From NCBI GenBank assembly GCA_002104905.1, contig MCFE01000268.1, positions 1 to 64,000 of the forward strand: DNA of 64,000 nucleotides, in the 5' to 3' direction. The DNA comes from Basidiobolus meristosporus CBS 931.73. Lineage: Eukaryota > Basidiobolomycota > Basidiobolomycetes > Basidiobolales > Basidiobolaceae. Shown one piece after another: positions 46,528 through 57,822 of the stretch. A program made the translations under genes and the position numbers. The notes below the pieces were generated by a model. That model worked only from the letters and a program-made list of their open reading frames with translations. It ran no database searches and was not told the DNA's origin. Position 1 is the stretch's first letter. The number at the start of each line of letters is the position of its first letter.

Positions 46528-46905
46528 ATGCATTCATCTACTAGATTCATGAGACATTTTCTCAATAGCATCTATGACTCGTTTCACATCCCCACCCCAA
46601 TGAAGGTTATTCGATTCAGATCAGAAATTGATGTCCAGTATGCCCGAAAGCAAGTACAGATATCGGACGGTTGCAGAATTCACGGATCCATTGCGAAAGA
46701 GCCATTTATTCGAGCACCGAAACCTCAAAGTGCTACAACCGTGACTACGCTATTGCCAACGATTAATGCGCCATATGTATTGGCAAGTGCAGAAGAGATA
46801 ACTAGGTTGTCTACGGTAAAGATAGAGTTGTTAGTATCATATTTGATTGACAAGTGTTACACCACCGCTAAACACTCGAAGCGAACCAGTATTGCGGTCG
46901 TGTGA
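46528..46905 (+). CDS. Small unrecognised open frame
   Basis: 125 codons from ATG, in sequence where CG dinucleotides have returned. No signal peptide, membrane helix or known motif. It could be a small gene or a fragment. Confidence 0.25.
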   Translation: MHSSTRFMRHFLNSIYDSFHIPTPMKVIRFRSEIDVQYARKQVQISDGCRIHGSIAKEPFIRAPKPQSATTVTTLLPTINAPYVLASAEEITRLSTVKIELLVSYLIDKCYTTAKHSKRTSIAVV

Positions 46906-49900
46906 ATGGCTCTACGGGCCAAGGATACTTTTTTAAGCGTCAACAACATCTAGTCGAGACTGGTCTGAGCTACGGAAGGAGGAGAAACTCATGCACACAC
47001 TCTCTGATCAGACATATATAGGCCATTATTGCTGGGGAACCTGATCAGTGGTACGAAACAACTCCGTCTCCAAGTAATAGATGTTCTTGGGTTAGGTATT
47101 GAGACATAACTCCCCGCTCCGGCTTAATGACTCTGCAGTTCTGATCCCATCAATCCATCCCGTGCTCCATCAGCAGTCATGTTCACGATGATCAAGAGGA
47201 TACATCGAGCTACATGGGGACACCGAAGCATCTATGGAGCCTCAACAACTCTCGCCATTTGTTTACCATCTTGAGGTGGGAGAGGTCCATGGGTTTTGCG
47301 AGGAGAATCTGGACTGATTCTTGGTGAGATGCTGCTATAGATTAAAAATGTATATAGTTATATAGACTTCCGACCCCATTGAGTGGTGAGGAAGAGAGAT
47401 CAGGATCTTGGTGTCCTCCAAGGTGGGCGAACGCTTGTGTCCCTATACCTGACTCTAACGAAGTGACAGACCTAACCTCCCAGCTGATACCTCATCTGTG
47501 GCATATATGAAGCCACCACCACTCACATCAGTTGCCCCTAATCCGCTTTGGATTATGGTTCCTCCGGTATGCCTGGGCACCGTATGCAACAAAAGTGCCA
47601 CCTTTGAGTGCTATCAGGCCATACAATATCTCCAGTCAAAGATAATCCTTGGTTTGTTTATGATGATCCTATGCAATCGCCTTGCTGAGCTCATCTGGTG
47701 ATCTAACCATCATGCTGCCTTTGAAGCCAAATAAACCATACAATTCTCGCGGATTGTATCGAACCTACGTTATTAGAGGTATTACTTCGGAATAGGACCA
47801 AGAAATACCTGTCTGCTGTTGGCTTGTTGAAATAGAAAGGCTAGCTGACGCTCCACAGCAGCACTGGTGGATCTATATTCAGGCCAATAATGCCCTGCTC
47901 TGGCCACCCTAACCCTGGCTATTCCAACTTTTGAACACACGCATGATTGGTTTATCATCCTGGGTGAGAGATGCTTTTGCTATTCGTGGATGTGCCGTAC
48001 CTTACAGCATGATCGGTACTGGCCTCACTCAGGATTGGTATACATGATACATATGAGAACCTGGGGTTATGGCACCTGCTATCAAGCATAGCATTTCTCT
48101 ATGTAGGCATCACCCACTCAGGGAACAACTCATAAGTCAGGCTGTACCTGGCTTGGTGGATGCACATCATGCTGAAGAATCCATCGTTTTCTTGGGCCTT
48201 GCACCATCTAGAGCTAATCCAGCATAAATCCGCTTGGCACCTAGCTCCATACATACATACATGCAATCATTCCCAAATCAATGGTTTTAAAGTTGGGAAG
48301 TCAGCCCATCTGCACCTGAGTGGCCAATTATCAACAGCGAAACAAGTTGGCCCCATCTTATTTCCAAAATCATGCTAAACATAATGAACGATTGTCATCG
48401 TACAGCCAAGCCATGAAGATGGCGTGGAGTTCATCTAATTGCAACAACCAACAATACACATTGATTTCATCGTGACCCAACGGAATGAGATCATCGTACA
48501 GCAATCTCTTATTTGGTCAGAACCGCAACCTCCTAAACTTCCAAATAATGCCAACGTCGGCGTGATTCGCAATGTATTACACAGGAAAATTCCTGATCTG
48601 AGGCAGCCGCTGTAGCACCATCGCCAAGAGAAAGCACCGGAATCACTCCAGGTATACCCTGCGAATACAAATGTACAATGCGCTCAGGACCCATGATTGA
48701 AACCATTTGGGAAACATTACAATAGGCGTTTGCTTATCGACTGATCAAGTATGCCAACTGCTCCCAAGTATGGATATCATCTAAATTCCATGCCCAAAAG
48801 CGGTGTCCAGCATAATTAAATTGCGATCCAACATGCCTCCAGTGAACCTCTTGTCTGAAATATACATTAATTGGACCCCGATTCACCACTTGGTAGTAGC
48901 TGCGTCCCATTGGCCCAACCCTTCCACATGGACCTAGGAACCATTGGATCAACTCTTTCGAACCATTTTCTGGTGACGAACAAACAAAGTCCCAATTACC
49001 CACAATCTGCCTCAGCCTGCAGATCAAGAGCAATGCGGTACCCAGAGGCGATATTTGGGTGGAATCCAAAAGGGGCATTGGACATGGAAATTATTTTCTT
49101 GTGGGCATTCCCTGTAGAGTCAGCTGTCCTTAGGCTGGCAACCTGTCAACCCTGTACCTTGCAAAAGGATAAAGTGATTTACGAGTTTGACCATAGGATT
49201 CTGAGGCACCCTTATTCAATGAGATGGCATACCTCCTGAAGAAATGTGCTCCAACTCCATACTTGTTTTACACGACACAGGATTCCGATTGAGCCATTAC
49301 ACCTAGCCCCGTGGGCAGCTGGTTGGTTGGCTGCCATGTCAAAAGTAGGTTGAGAGGAAAATATTAGCAATGATGCCGTTGAATCTTACAACTGATCTCA
49401 TTCGAGATTGCTCACCAAGCAAGCTGAGAGCGTTGCATTGTTCCCAGCACCATAATGTGGCAATAGCTTAGCAAATAAAGCGGTGACATCAAGAGGAGCG
49501 TCATCTACCCTGCTCCTGGATCAATTGATAGCTCAATCATACCCTTTGCACATGGTAGAGATTGGATTCTCCCACATTATATGAGGGCTCATCAACGTTT
49601 ATTAGACATGCTATTGAGTCAGTGAATAGGTTCGAGGAGCTCAGTAAAATGAGCAGGTTGCATGTTGACGAAATCCAATTCTAAAGCAAATTTCCTAGTG
49701 GATGGAATTTATGATATGGACAATCCTGTGTCCCCTGAGCCCCGTCTATCTTCCTAGATCGATTGGCTACTGCGTCAAATACTCCACCTGTGCATATCAT
49801 ATGTAGAGTGGCTCTTGAAGCTTATTTCAAGTGGCTCATTCCTAATTGGGATACCAATCGTCCACCTTGCTAGTTGAATGGGATGGAAGCATGGAAGTCC

Positions 49901-50066
49901 TGCTATTGGTCGAATTAATATCCATTTCGGGAATGTTGGTGGTTTCCTTACATCCTATTCTATTTTCAGCTCCATATAAGCTTCTTATCCTCCAGCTCCT
50001 CCCACTTGGATTTCGCTTTCGTTCAATTCTCTTCTCTTGCATTTCCCTGTATATTCCACATACACG
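46906..50066. other. Gene-poor region with degenerate frames
   Basis: About 3 kb with scattered frames. The most protein-like is on the minus strand, about 49078-48545 (for example GPMGRSYYQVVNRGPINVYF, then VSQMVSIMGPERIVHLYSQG in another frame), interrupted by stops. I read it as decayed coding DNA of unknown origin. Confidence 0.35.
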
Positions 50067-50276
50067 ATGGCGCTCACACCAAATTCCATCTCCCCAGTGG
50101 AGTCCGTGAATTCCAACAACCAGACAACACTATCACGATGTAAGAAGCTTGTGCGCTTCAGTCGTTTCGAGAAGGTCTTTCTTACACACTCGGCTGACGA
50201 GTACGATCGCCGCTCAATATTCTCACCTCCACTTCCTGCTCAGCACACTCAGCTGTACCAAACACCCTGCTTTTGA
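50067..50276 (+). CDS. Small protein with RVxF-like and EYDRR motifs
   Basis: 69 residues, single exon. A TATA-like run (CATATAAG) lies about 90 bases upstream and a pyrimidine-rich leader precedes the ATG. Residues near 28-50 read KKLVRFSRFEKVFLTHSADE followed by YDRR. Short fungal proteins carrying a [K/R]VRF segment followed by EYDRR recur; the VRF part fits a protein phosphatase 1 docking motif, which is inference. The start is supported by the leader and spacing. Confidence 0.55.
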   Translation: MALTPNSISPVESVNSNNQTTLSRCKKLVRFSRFEKVFLTHSADEYDRRSIFSPPLPAQHTQLYQTPCF

Positions 50277-51093
50277 AAACCATATTTCACTATTATTGCC
50301 GAGGGCCACCTACCAACAAACATGCTTATAACGACTTCCTGGAGCTTCCGTATAAGCTTTCCTTGCGCACCAAGGTCGATTATTAGAACCTCTACTTTGG
50401 AAAATCTCTGGTTCATTTTGTAAAGTACTAAGCGCGCCATACACCCTAATATAGGCCTTTCTTGCCATCTCAACATAAATACCTACTACCACACTGTAAA
50501 TCACAAATGTAAATAATCTAATAATACATGCAAACTACATTAATTTACCACCTAAATCGTTCAGCTTAATCTTAACTTGATAAATCATGACAGTTAGACA
50601 CCATGGGCTACCCCTGGGCAACCATTCAGGCTTACTCGTATGTAGAAGCTTGTGACTAGCGAATAAATATACCCTTACAATCCAGCTGTAAGCGGTCCTT
50701 AGCGCAAGTGGATTGATTGGGCCGCAGATTTCAGGGGTTCTTGTTGGCTATTCGCCCCTCCTCCCCCAATGATAGCTCGAGTTGGCGGGCACAATGGTCG
50801 AGTGGAGTTCAAACAAAAATAATTGTAGTAAGTCATTGATGGAGAGCAATATACGAGAATGGCAATGGGGGATGCCTCGTAGCGATTGGTCACAGCCAGC
50901 ACGCTGGTGACCTTCGAAAAAAAAATCAACACGCAGTGCTGCAAATGGCCGGTGGTGTTTTTTATTCCGTATCGAGTATTTCGCGACTGCACAATCCTAT
51001 AAATATCACGGTGGTCTCGCGCATCGAGGGATTGCTCATATTATCCCGCACCTGCCATTGTACACTATATACATCGCCCCACTAATCAATATT
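50277..51093. other. Intergenic region with Caf16-like gene promoter
   Basis: No gene seen. A TATA-type run (CTATAAATATC) near 50998 lies about 95 bases before the next ATG. Confidence 0.45.
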
Positions 51094-52104
51094 ATGGAAG
51101 TAGATTATAACCTCCCCCATACATCTTACAACAACAAGCGTCGCTATTTGCACGACGAGTATGTGATGTCGGAATACCACGACCAATATTCCATGCTTTC
51201 AAATTTCCTAGGCCAGCCACTGATGGAGGCTGAGTGTTCAGGGATATGGGTGCGTAATCTGAGCTTCAAGGCACTTCGGAACCTCAACCTAAGTTTGGAG
51301 AGTGGCTCGCGGTGTGTGTTATTGGGGGCCAACCCCGAGGAAAGAGAAACATTGCTGCGTATACTTGCAGGAAAGCATTTGGTGAAGCATGGGTCGGTCA
51401 AGGTGTTCGGGAAAGATGCGTTTGGTACGAACAGCAATGTAAGTGAGTCCATTATTGAATCGCCCAGCTTGTGGATGCTTATATTGCATTGGTTTTTCAG
51501 AGTGTGGCGTATCTAAATTCAGAATGGCTTTCCAATCCCCTGATCCAGAGAGACTTGCTTGTTGACGAGTTGATTCACTATTTGGGGGGAGACAGATACC
51601 CTGATCGACGGGATTTGCTGCTGAACTTAATGAATGTTAGTCGGCATTGGCACATGCACAAAATCTCGGCCTCCGAGCGTTTACGCGTTCAGATAGTACT
51701 ACGCCTGTTGCAACCTTGGCAAGTGCTGCTCATAGATGAGGCGAGTTTGCCATTGGAGCAAGACACTCTTCAGCTGTTGCTAGAGGTAATAAGATGGGAG
51801 ACTGAAGAAAGAGGAGCAATTGCGATATACAGCAGTACTCGCGTCCATGGTATGGCCCTTCAGATGCATTTACGGCCGTATTTGTGACTAATAATGATGG
51901 TTTGTAGGCTTGGTAAATTGGTGCACACACTTTATGCGACTAGAGGATGGTCATGTGATGGAGTTTCATGATCGGGTATCCGCCATCAATATCACCAGTC
52001 GTCAAGTCTCCTGGCAGTATAAATCGCCCTTGATGAGACTTTTGGATAGCGAACTCCAACACCAGGCTGGTGACAACGAGTACAAGAAACGATGCCGAGT
52101 GTAG
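51094..52104 (+). CDS. Caf16-like ABC protein with degenerate ATPase motifs
   Basis: Exons 51094-51438, 51501-51849 and 51908-52104 join in phase (introns 62 and 58 bases) to 296 residues, the family size. Family-typical blocks are LLRILAGKHLVKHGSVKVFG, the LGGDRYPDRRDLLLNLM stretch, WHMHKISASERLRVQI and LLQPWQVLLIDEA. Caf16 is a soluble ABC ATPase tied to the Ccr4-Not complex. Here the P-loop is GANPEERET (78-86) in place of a GxxGxGKST pattern, so the nucleotide-binding Lys is gone. The signature region is SASER, and the H-loop His is replaced (SSTRVHG, 226-232). Walker B LLIDEA is intact. I infer a non-hydrolysing paralogue. Confidence 0.8.
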
Positions 52105-52798
52105 TAGCGGGCGGTGGCTCGCTAGTCATGTATAGATAAAGTCCTCGACTGGTAGTTCACACGTATGCTGAATTAATCCGATCCCCTACCACCTATTTCC
52201 TTGTCCAAAAAAAAACCCTCTCCTGTTCCTATATATCTGCATTTACAATCCACAAAATCTAGACCTCAAGAATAAACCGCTTTTCTCCTTGCGCTCTATG
52301 CAAATGGAACTAGTTTGCTGGCAGCGGGATGGCATCCCTTATCCATTCCCATTACATATTTAGGAATAGATTATTCCAAACTGCTGATACGTGCCATCCT
52401 TGACATTGATATTCCAAAAATGGTAAATTCGTCTTGACCAGTCGAAGCTTTGTGAGTGCGGTTCTAGTGCTTGACTAAAGGCTAACTTGATGTAACTACG
52501 CTCAAATATACCCAAAATCAGCAAAGGTGGAGCTTCGTATTTGCTACGAAAAAGGCAAGGAATGCACAAGCGTCGAAATAGAAATTCCGTGGTGTTCTGC
52601 TATGGTACTCTAAACACATGATAACCTTTGCGGTGTATCTCTTGACCCACTTAAAAGCGGTGCACAGCCTACTTGGGCATTATGCCTCATCGTTGTAAAA
52701 AACATTGTCCGTCTATTTTGTTCGTGTCATATTGAATGATCATTCTTCTGCAACACTAGCGCCTATATTATAGCATATTCTCAGCCAGTTGAACTTTC
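52105..52798. other. Intergenic region, no gene seen
   Basis: Contains the 3' flank of the Caf16-like gene and the promoter of the bHLH gene. The minus frame 52360-52569 lacks motifs. Confidence 0.45.
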
Positions 52799-53677
52799 AT
52801 GAATTCGGAGCATTATCTTCAACTACCAAAGCCCTTTACCAACCTTAACGAAGCGTCACTCTCTGTACAGTCACCTATTGATCCACCGTATAAAGAGTTT
52901 AGTCACGAAGATACCTCCAGACCATCAAGCACGACTACTTTGTATACATCAAGACAAAGGGATCGTTTATCTTCAATGCCTTCCCTCCCAGTCAACACAT
53001 TCAAGCCTGTGCCTGACAGCTGCCCTGGCCCTGCTTCGAATATTCCTGGCATGAAAAAACCGGTGAGTAGACGGTTGCGAGCCTATAGCTTCAACGATTC
53101 AATACGCCAGTTTCACCCGGATAAGCTTCGTCGAAAGAAGGCGACTAGGAAAAGAGAGTCATATGTAATGCATGGCATAGATATTTTGAACAAGGACAAT
53201 GTAGATAGCGAGGCGGTAATAGATCGCATGCAGCAACAACGAGAGCAACATAACCGAGTTGAACGTCGTCGTCGAGATCTAATCAACTCTTCCATTGAGG
53301 AGTTGTCAGGAATGATTCCCCTGGCTCGGGATCATGGGGTCAAGTTTGCCCGTGGTAATGTGTTACGATTGACCATTGATTTTATCAAAGAGCTACAGCA
53401 AGAGGTTATGCTGCTCAAGTCGGAGAACGAGAATTTGCGAAGCTCTTTGGCGCATCATCAGAATCCCGTCAATTCTCTGCCAGTAATCATTGTCAACCAA
53501 CCCGAAGACACTTTGGTTAGCGGTATACATGCAGCTAATAGCTCAACCAGTTGTGAGAGTGACGTGAGGACACCAACCATCGGTCAGGAGCTATCTCTTG
53601 AGTCAAAGCATACATGCCACCCACCAACCTCCATCACTCAACTTCTGTCGCCAGCTCATTCACCCATCTTTCCCTAA
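52799..53677 (+). CDS. bHLH (leucine zipper) transcription factor
   Basis: 292 residues in one exon. The basic region REQHNRVERRRRDLINSSIE (148-167) carries the His-Glu-Arg trio typical of factors that bind CACGTG-type E-boxes. The helix-loop-helix continues to about 200 (FARGNVLRLTIDFIKELQ) and runs into a short heptad region (EVMLLKSENENLRSSL). The N-terminal 110 residues are Pro/Ser-rich, and a basic cluster near 107-120 could be a nuclear signal. It resembles the fungal counterpart of MITF/TFE/USF-type factors. Targets are unknown. Confidence 0.88.
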   Translation: MNSEHYLQLPKPFTNLNEASLSVQSPIDPPYKEFSHEDTSRPSSTTTLYTSRQRDRLSSMPSLPVNTFKPVPDSCPGPASNIPGMKKPVSRRLRAYSFNDSIRQFHPDKLRRKKATRKRESYVMHGIDILNKDNVDSEAVIDRMQQQREQHNRVERRRRDLINSSIEELSGMIPLARDHGVKFARGNVLRLTIDFIKELQQEVMLLKSENENLRSSLAHHQNPVNSLPVIIVNQPEDTLVSGIHAANSSTSCESDVRTPTIGQELSLESKHTCHPPTSITQLLSPAHSPIFP

Positions 53678-54311
53678 ATCCACGTCTGCAACCGCCGGAG
53701 ATTGTGCTCATCGCCACAACACAGAACTATTCAGACTGGCTGCTTGGTAGCACCATTATGTAGTTTATGTGTTAGTGTGGATCGGTTGCCATCTCGATCG
53801 ATCAGTTATATAGACAACCACTAAACGACAACATTATACTTAAATGCCAATTTTATCGAATGAATGGTTCTAGCAATGCTGCAGACGACTCACACTCGAG
53901 CTACATTTTGAATACCATCTTTGGCCGGGAATTCATACCATACCGGTATTTAGGTATGTCCCCAGTTGGGTTCATGATTTCCGAAATCTCCCGATTCCTA
54001 TCAATATGTTCATGATAAACTATGGAAAGTTCTGTAAACAGTTGAGTGTGGACCCGTGAAAGCAAAATAATTCCGGTATATACTGTTCGTGGAGTAATAC
54101 CATGTGGTATGAATGATTGGGGGATAGTATACCGTGTCAATGTATACTACTTGATAGTGTTTGAGAACAAGGGCCGTGGTTGCAATGGATGAGTAACATT
54201 TTATCACCTTGATAATCACACCAACCTTGATGATTACGCATCGCTGAAAAAAATACACACTGGAAATATAAAGAGCATTCGCTTCGAGTTTAACTGGTAT
54301 CTTACATTACC
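53678..54311. promoter_or_regulatory. Spacer with RidA gene promoter
   Basis: No gene seen. A TATA-like AATATAAAG lies near 54272, about 40 bases before the RidA ATG. Confidence 0.4.
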
Positions 54312-54833
54312 ATGTCTCTTAAAGCTGCTTACACCGAAGACGCTCCCGCCGCTCTCGGCCCATACTGTAAGTTCATTACTGTTAATTTGACTGGTTCTCT
54401 TCTAACTGTTGAATCTGCTAGCCCAAGCTATTGTCGCCAATGGCTTTGCTTTCGTCTCTGGTCAAATCCCCATGAATCCCAAGACCGGTGAGATCGTTGA
54501 GGGTGGCATCAAAGAGCAAACTGTATGTATACCACGTCATAGGAAAGCCGTGAAGTTCTCGAACTCAACCTCCATGTTTCCCAATTTGTTATATAGCGTC
54601 AGTCTCTTGCCAACCTTGGTGCTGTTTTGAAGGCAGCTGGTAGTGATTTCAGCAAGGTTGTGAAGACCACCGTCTTCTTGAAGGACATGAACAACTTTGT
54701 CCCAATGAACGAGGTCTATGCCGAAATCTTCGGTGATGCCCGCCCTGCTAGAGCCGCTGTCGAAGTCGCCCGCCTTCCCAAGGATGTCATGGTCGAGATC
54801 GAGTGTGTCGCCGTTGCTGGTGCTCACTTGTAA
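54312..54833 (+). CDS. RidA family (YjgF/UK114/Hmf1) enamine/imine deaminase
   Basis: Exons 54312-54366, 54422-54522 and 54597-54833 join in phase (introns 55 and 74 bases) to 130 residues, the family norm. Family motifs: [20 protein letters not shown] near the start, then [14 protein letters not shown], and the signature [20 protein letters not shown] with the active-site Arg near 104 and a conserved Glu near 119-121. The enzyme hydrolyses reactive 2-aminoacrylate-type intermediates released by PLP enzymes. No mitochondrial leader is visible, so a cytosolic Hmf1-like form is more likely than an Mmf1-like one. Confidence 0.93.
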
Positions 54834-56722
54834 TGGGTGTGGGCCAGAGGAAATTTTGTATAGGTTGAATTAAACCATTGTGATTAAAGCGATACTCTGC
54901 TTTCGTTAGTGCACGAGTTGGGGAAGGGGTTTCGAGGTCGATTCAGTTGGGATCAGAATGGCATATCGTCGGTTGAAGTAAGCGTTGGATTCGCTCTGTT
55001 TGTCGCAACAAATCACCCTAGAACGTGGTTGCAGGTTTGATGATTGTCCTAACTAGTTTTCAACCGGCTTGTGATACACACAAATATAGTAGCTGGTTCA
55101 TGCAATGGCCAAAAGCGGGAAATCAGTATGCTTGATAAGTACGCTGGGGGATCAGTTCAACCTGTCTAGATACCGTCAGTATTAATGTGAACAAACGATT
55201 TCTATTATGGTGTTGGAGAGTGATTGCCTTTTTCATGACGAATAGTAAGTCACCCTCCCGCCAATCACTCAACCAAGAGCGATTTCTGGTAGAGATTTCC
55301 TGGAATGGGCAGTGGAGGCTATGGTGTCAGCCGAACCGTACTCTCCTCATAAAATACTTGTGTGTAGCAGCAGTAAGGATGGCTTCCTGTGAACAATTGC
55401 CTCGCTGGTGCGGGCATTCCCAGCAGTGATTTTCTACCCTAGACTTAGCATTGACAGAATGATGACGGCGGTAATAACATCGGGAGCCAATCAAACATCA
55501 TGGCATGCATGGGCTCATCTTCTGGCAAAGTGCTCATGGTTACAATGGGGTTTGGGGGCTGAATCAAGGAGTTTCGCCGGAGGGGGGAGGGCGTCTGAGT
55601 CAGATCAAAACGTGCAAGCGGTATATCTGGATACTGCCACCACCTTGGACTAGAGTACATGTACGAGCATTTAAGGGATGCCGTCATACTTGGATCAGTG
55701 GTAATCACGATTTTGTGGCTACAGCAGCTGGCAGGGAGTGGATGATCAACATGTGGATGACCTCGGATAAAGGGTGTGTTTCCAGGTGTCTAAAAGGGCC
55801 AGACAGGAAGACTGGGGGTTGCTGTCCACAGGGATCCCGCTTGACAGGTAATCGGCCCAATTAGCCGATGCAAAGATTCATTTGGCGTCATCATCAGGTA
55901 ACGACTGAGCGGCAAGGTTTCTCGTCTTCATGGCAACGTCCCGCTAAGGTTGTGGAGGGCGGCTCGCCACACACCCCCGATTTACAGAAAGGTCCCAAAC
56001 CTGTACGATTCGATGTATATGGGCCACCACGGCTCCGCTAAAGGCCTAGATTCCCAAATAATATCGGCAATTATCCCCATACTGAGTAGATCATATGTGA
56101 TCAATAGAGTCGATCTACTGACGCCCTATCCATCATGTACCAGGTTGGCTCGGCATCATTCAGGTGCAAGAAGACGCCTTGACCGGCTTGAGTGTCAGGC
56201 ATTGCGGTGAGTGCATCCTGGTCGGATTCCTTTTGTACACAACACCCTAAATGCAGCACCAATGGTAACGCCAGGCGCAATTTTCTGAGGAATCGGCCGT
56301 TTCCGTGGCCGCTAGTGTGTGATATGTCCATAAAGTGCCGCTGGATTACAGACAGCAGGACTCATAGGTACGGTTATTTAATGGGCATATAGTGGGAATC
56401 GAAGAAATGCAGTGATTGGTATTGGGGCTCACTAAAAGCCTTGTATTATCAGGTGATGGGGGAGTTAGACGCTGGTGACGGAGGTGAGGCATATCTAGAC
56501 CTACTGGTGGAGACCCACAGGTTTCTGGTGGTAAGCAGTCAAGGTTTGTACAGAGTATTTCCCTATTTGATATTCACATACCAGACTGAGAATATTCACC
56601 CGAAAGATTAAAGTAGAAACAAGAATACAGGAGAAAAGTTAAGGTACAGTGGGGCGTATCTTAGTGAAGCTCTGTTTGGAGTGTTGAGCATTGTGGTATC
56701 AAGCATGACCCTTAAGGGGGTC
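54834..56722. other. Gene-poor region with short degenerate frames
   Basis: About 1.9 kb with frames of 60-119 codons on both strands (for example plus 55505-55864) that overlap and carry no motif. No splice structure was convincing. Confidence 0.4.
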
Positions 56723-57822
56723 TCAGTAAGTGAATTCGAGCATTGATGTAGTGTGTCTACGCTTTTTTAGCGGTGGCTGCTGCAACTGAAATTCTGAGGG
56801 GTTGGTGTGTGATACAGAATTCCAAGTAGCATCTGGATCGGATTCGGCGCTCGTGACAGGGTGTTGAAAGGATTTCGTACGTAGTTTGGGCTGTGACGGG
56901 TTCTTCGGGTCATTCAGCTTGGCGGCGTCTAGTGATAGGTTGCAGCCGGTCCAGTTGGGCTCTTCCGTAGTGGCCGGCATTTTCTTTTTGTTTCCGTACG
57001 GGGAAATGTGGGATTGTTGTTGGAGCATATCGATTTGAATCGACAGGTCGAGTCCAAGAGAGCCAAACCCCGAGTGCGCAGTGTCTGCCTCGTTGAAGTC
57101 CTCCGAGTAGTTAGGCGGCACCAAGGTGGGTGTCTCGGCCATGCTGGACAAAAGGGGGGCTGAGTCGTGGGACAGTTGTAGAGCAGCCGTATCACAGGTA
57201 TGCAGGAGTGTGAGCGAGTCGTGAGAAAGAGTATTACTCGTGTCGTCAAAGTCGCGGAGTCTAACTAAAGAGTGGTACAGAGATTAATATTGTAGAGGAC
57301 ACTCGTATAGCCTTGGAAATAGTTACCTGAGTAGAGAAAGGCATTTGGATGGGGATATTCTTGTGGTTTATCATAGACGTTCAGTCCGTAGGACGTGGAG
57401 GTGTCTTTCAAGTCGAAGGTCGGATTGTTTTGTGGGGTGAAGTGGGAGTATTCTGGCTCTGCTCTGTAAGATGTTGATGGCTGCGAGATAAAGATCGAGC
57501 TTGGGTGGGATAAAGTCAGCTTGGTGGCTTCTATGGGTTTTGGGGAGCCAGTGGCGCTGGATTCCTGGCAACCTTTTTTTAATTTCTGGCGACGATTCTG
57601 AAACCAGATCTGGACTGCACGAGGATGCATCTCTAATTCTTCTGCTAGCTTTACACGAATGTCAGTTTTTGGCTTTGTGGTTTGGTCGAAGACTTCCATC
57701 AATCTAGTGACTTGACGCGCGCTGAGGCGGTTGCGTCGCTTAACTTCTCGAGGCTCAGTAGGTTTGTCAAACTCTGAATCCAAGTCGGATGATGTTGGGA
57801 GGAGAGCTTCAGTTTGACTCAT
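56723..57822 (-). CDS. Homeodomain transcription factor
   Basis: Exons 57822-57327 and 57264-56723 join in phase across a 62-base intron (GTAACT to CTTTAG) to 345 residues. The homeodomain spans about 27-84: KRRNRLSARQVTRLMEVFDQ at its start and AVQIWFQNRRQKLKK in the recognition helix, the typical non-TALE class. The rest is Ser/Pro/Thr-rich with a basic PLKKRRH near the end. I start at the Met before SQTEALLP; the frame is open upstream, but that part would put hydrophobic leader sequence before the homeodomain. The role is transcription control; targets are unknown. Confidence 0.88.
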
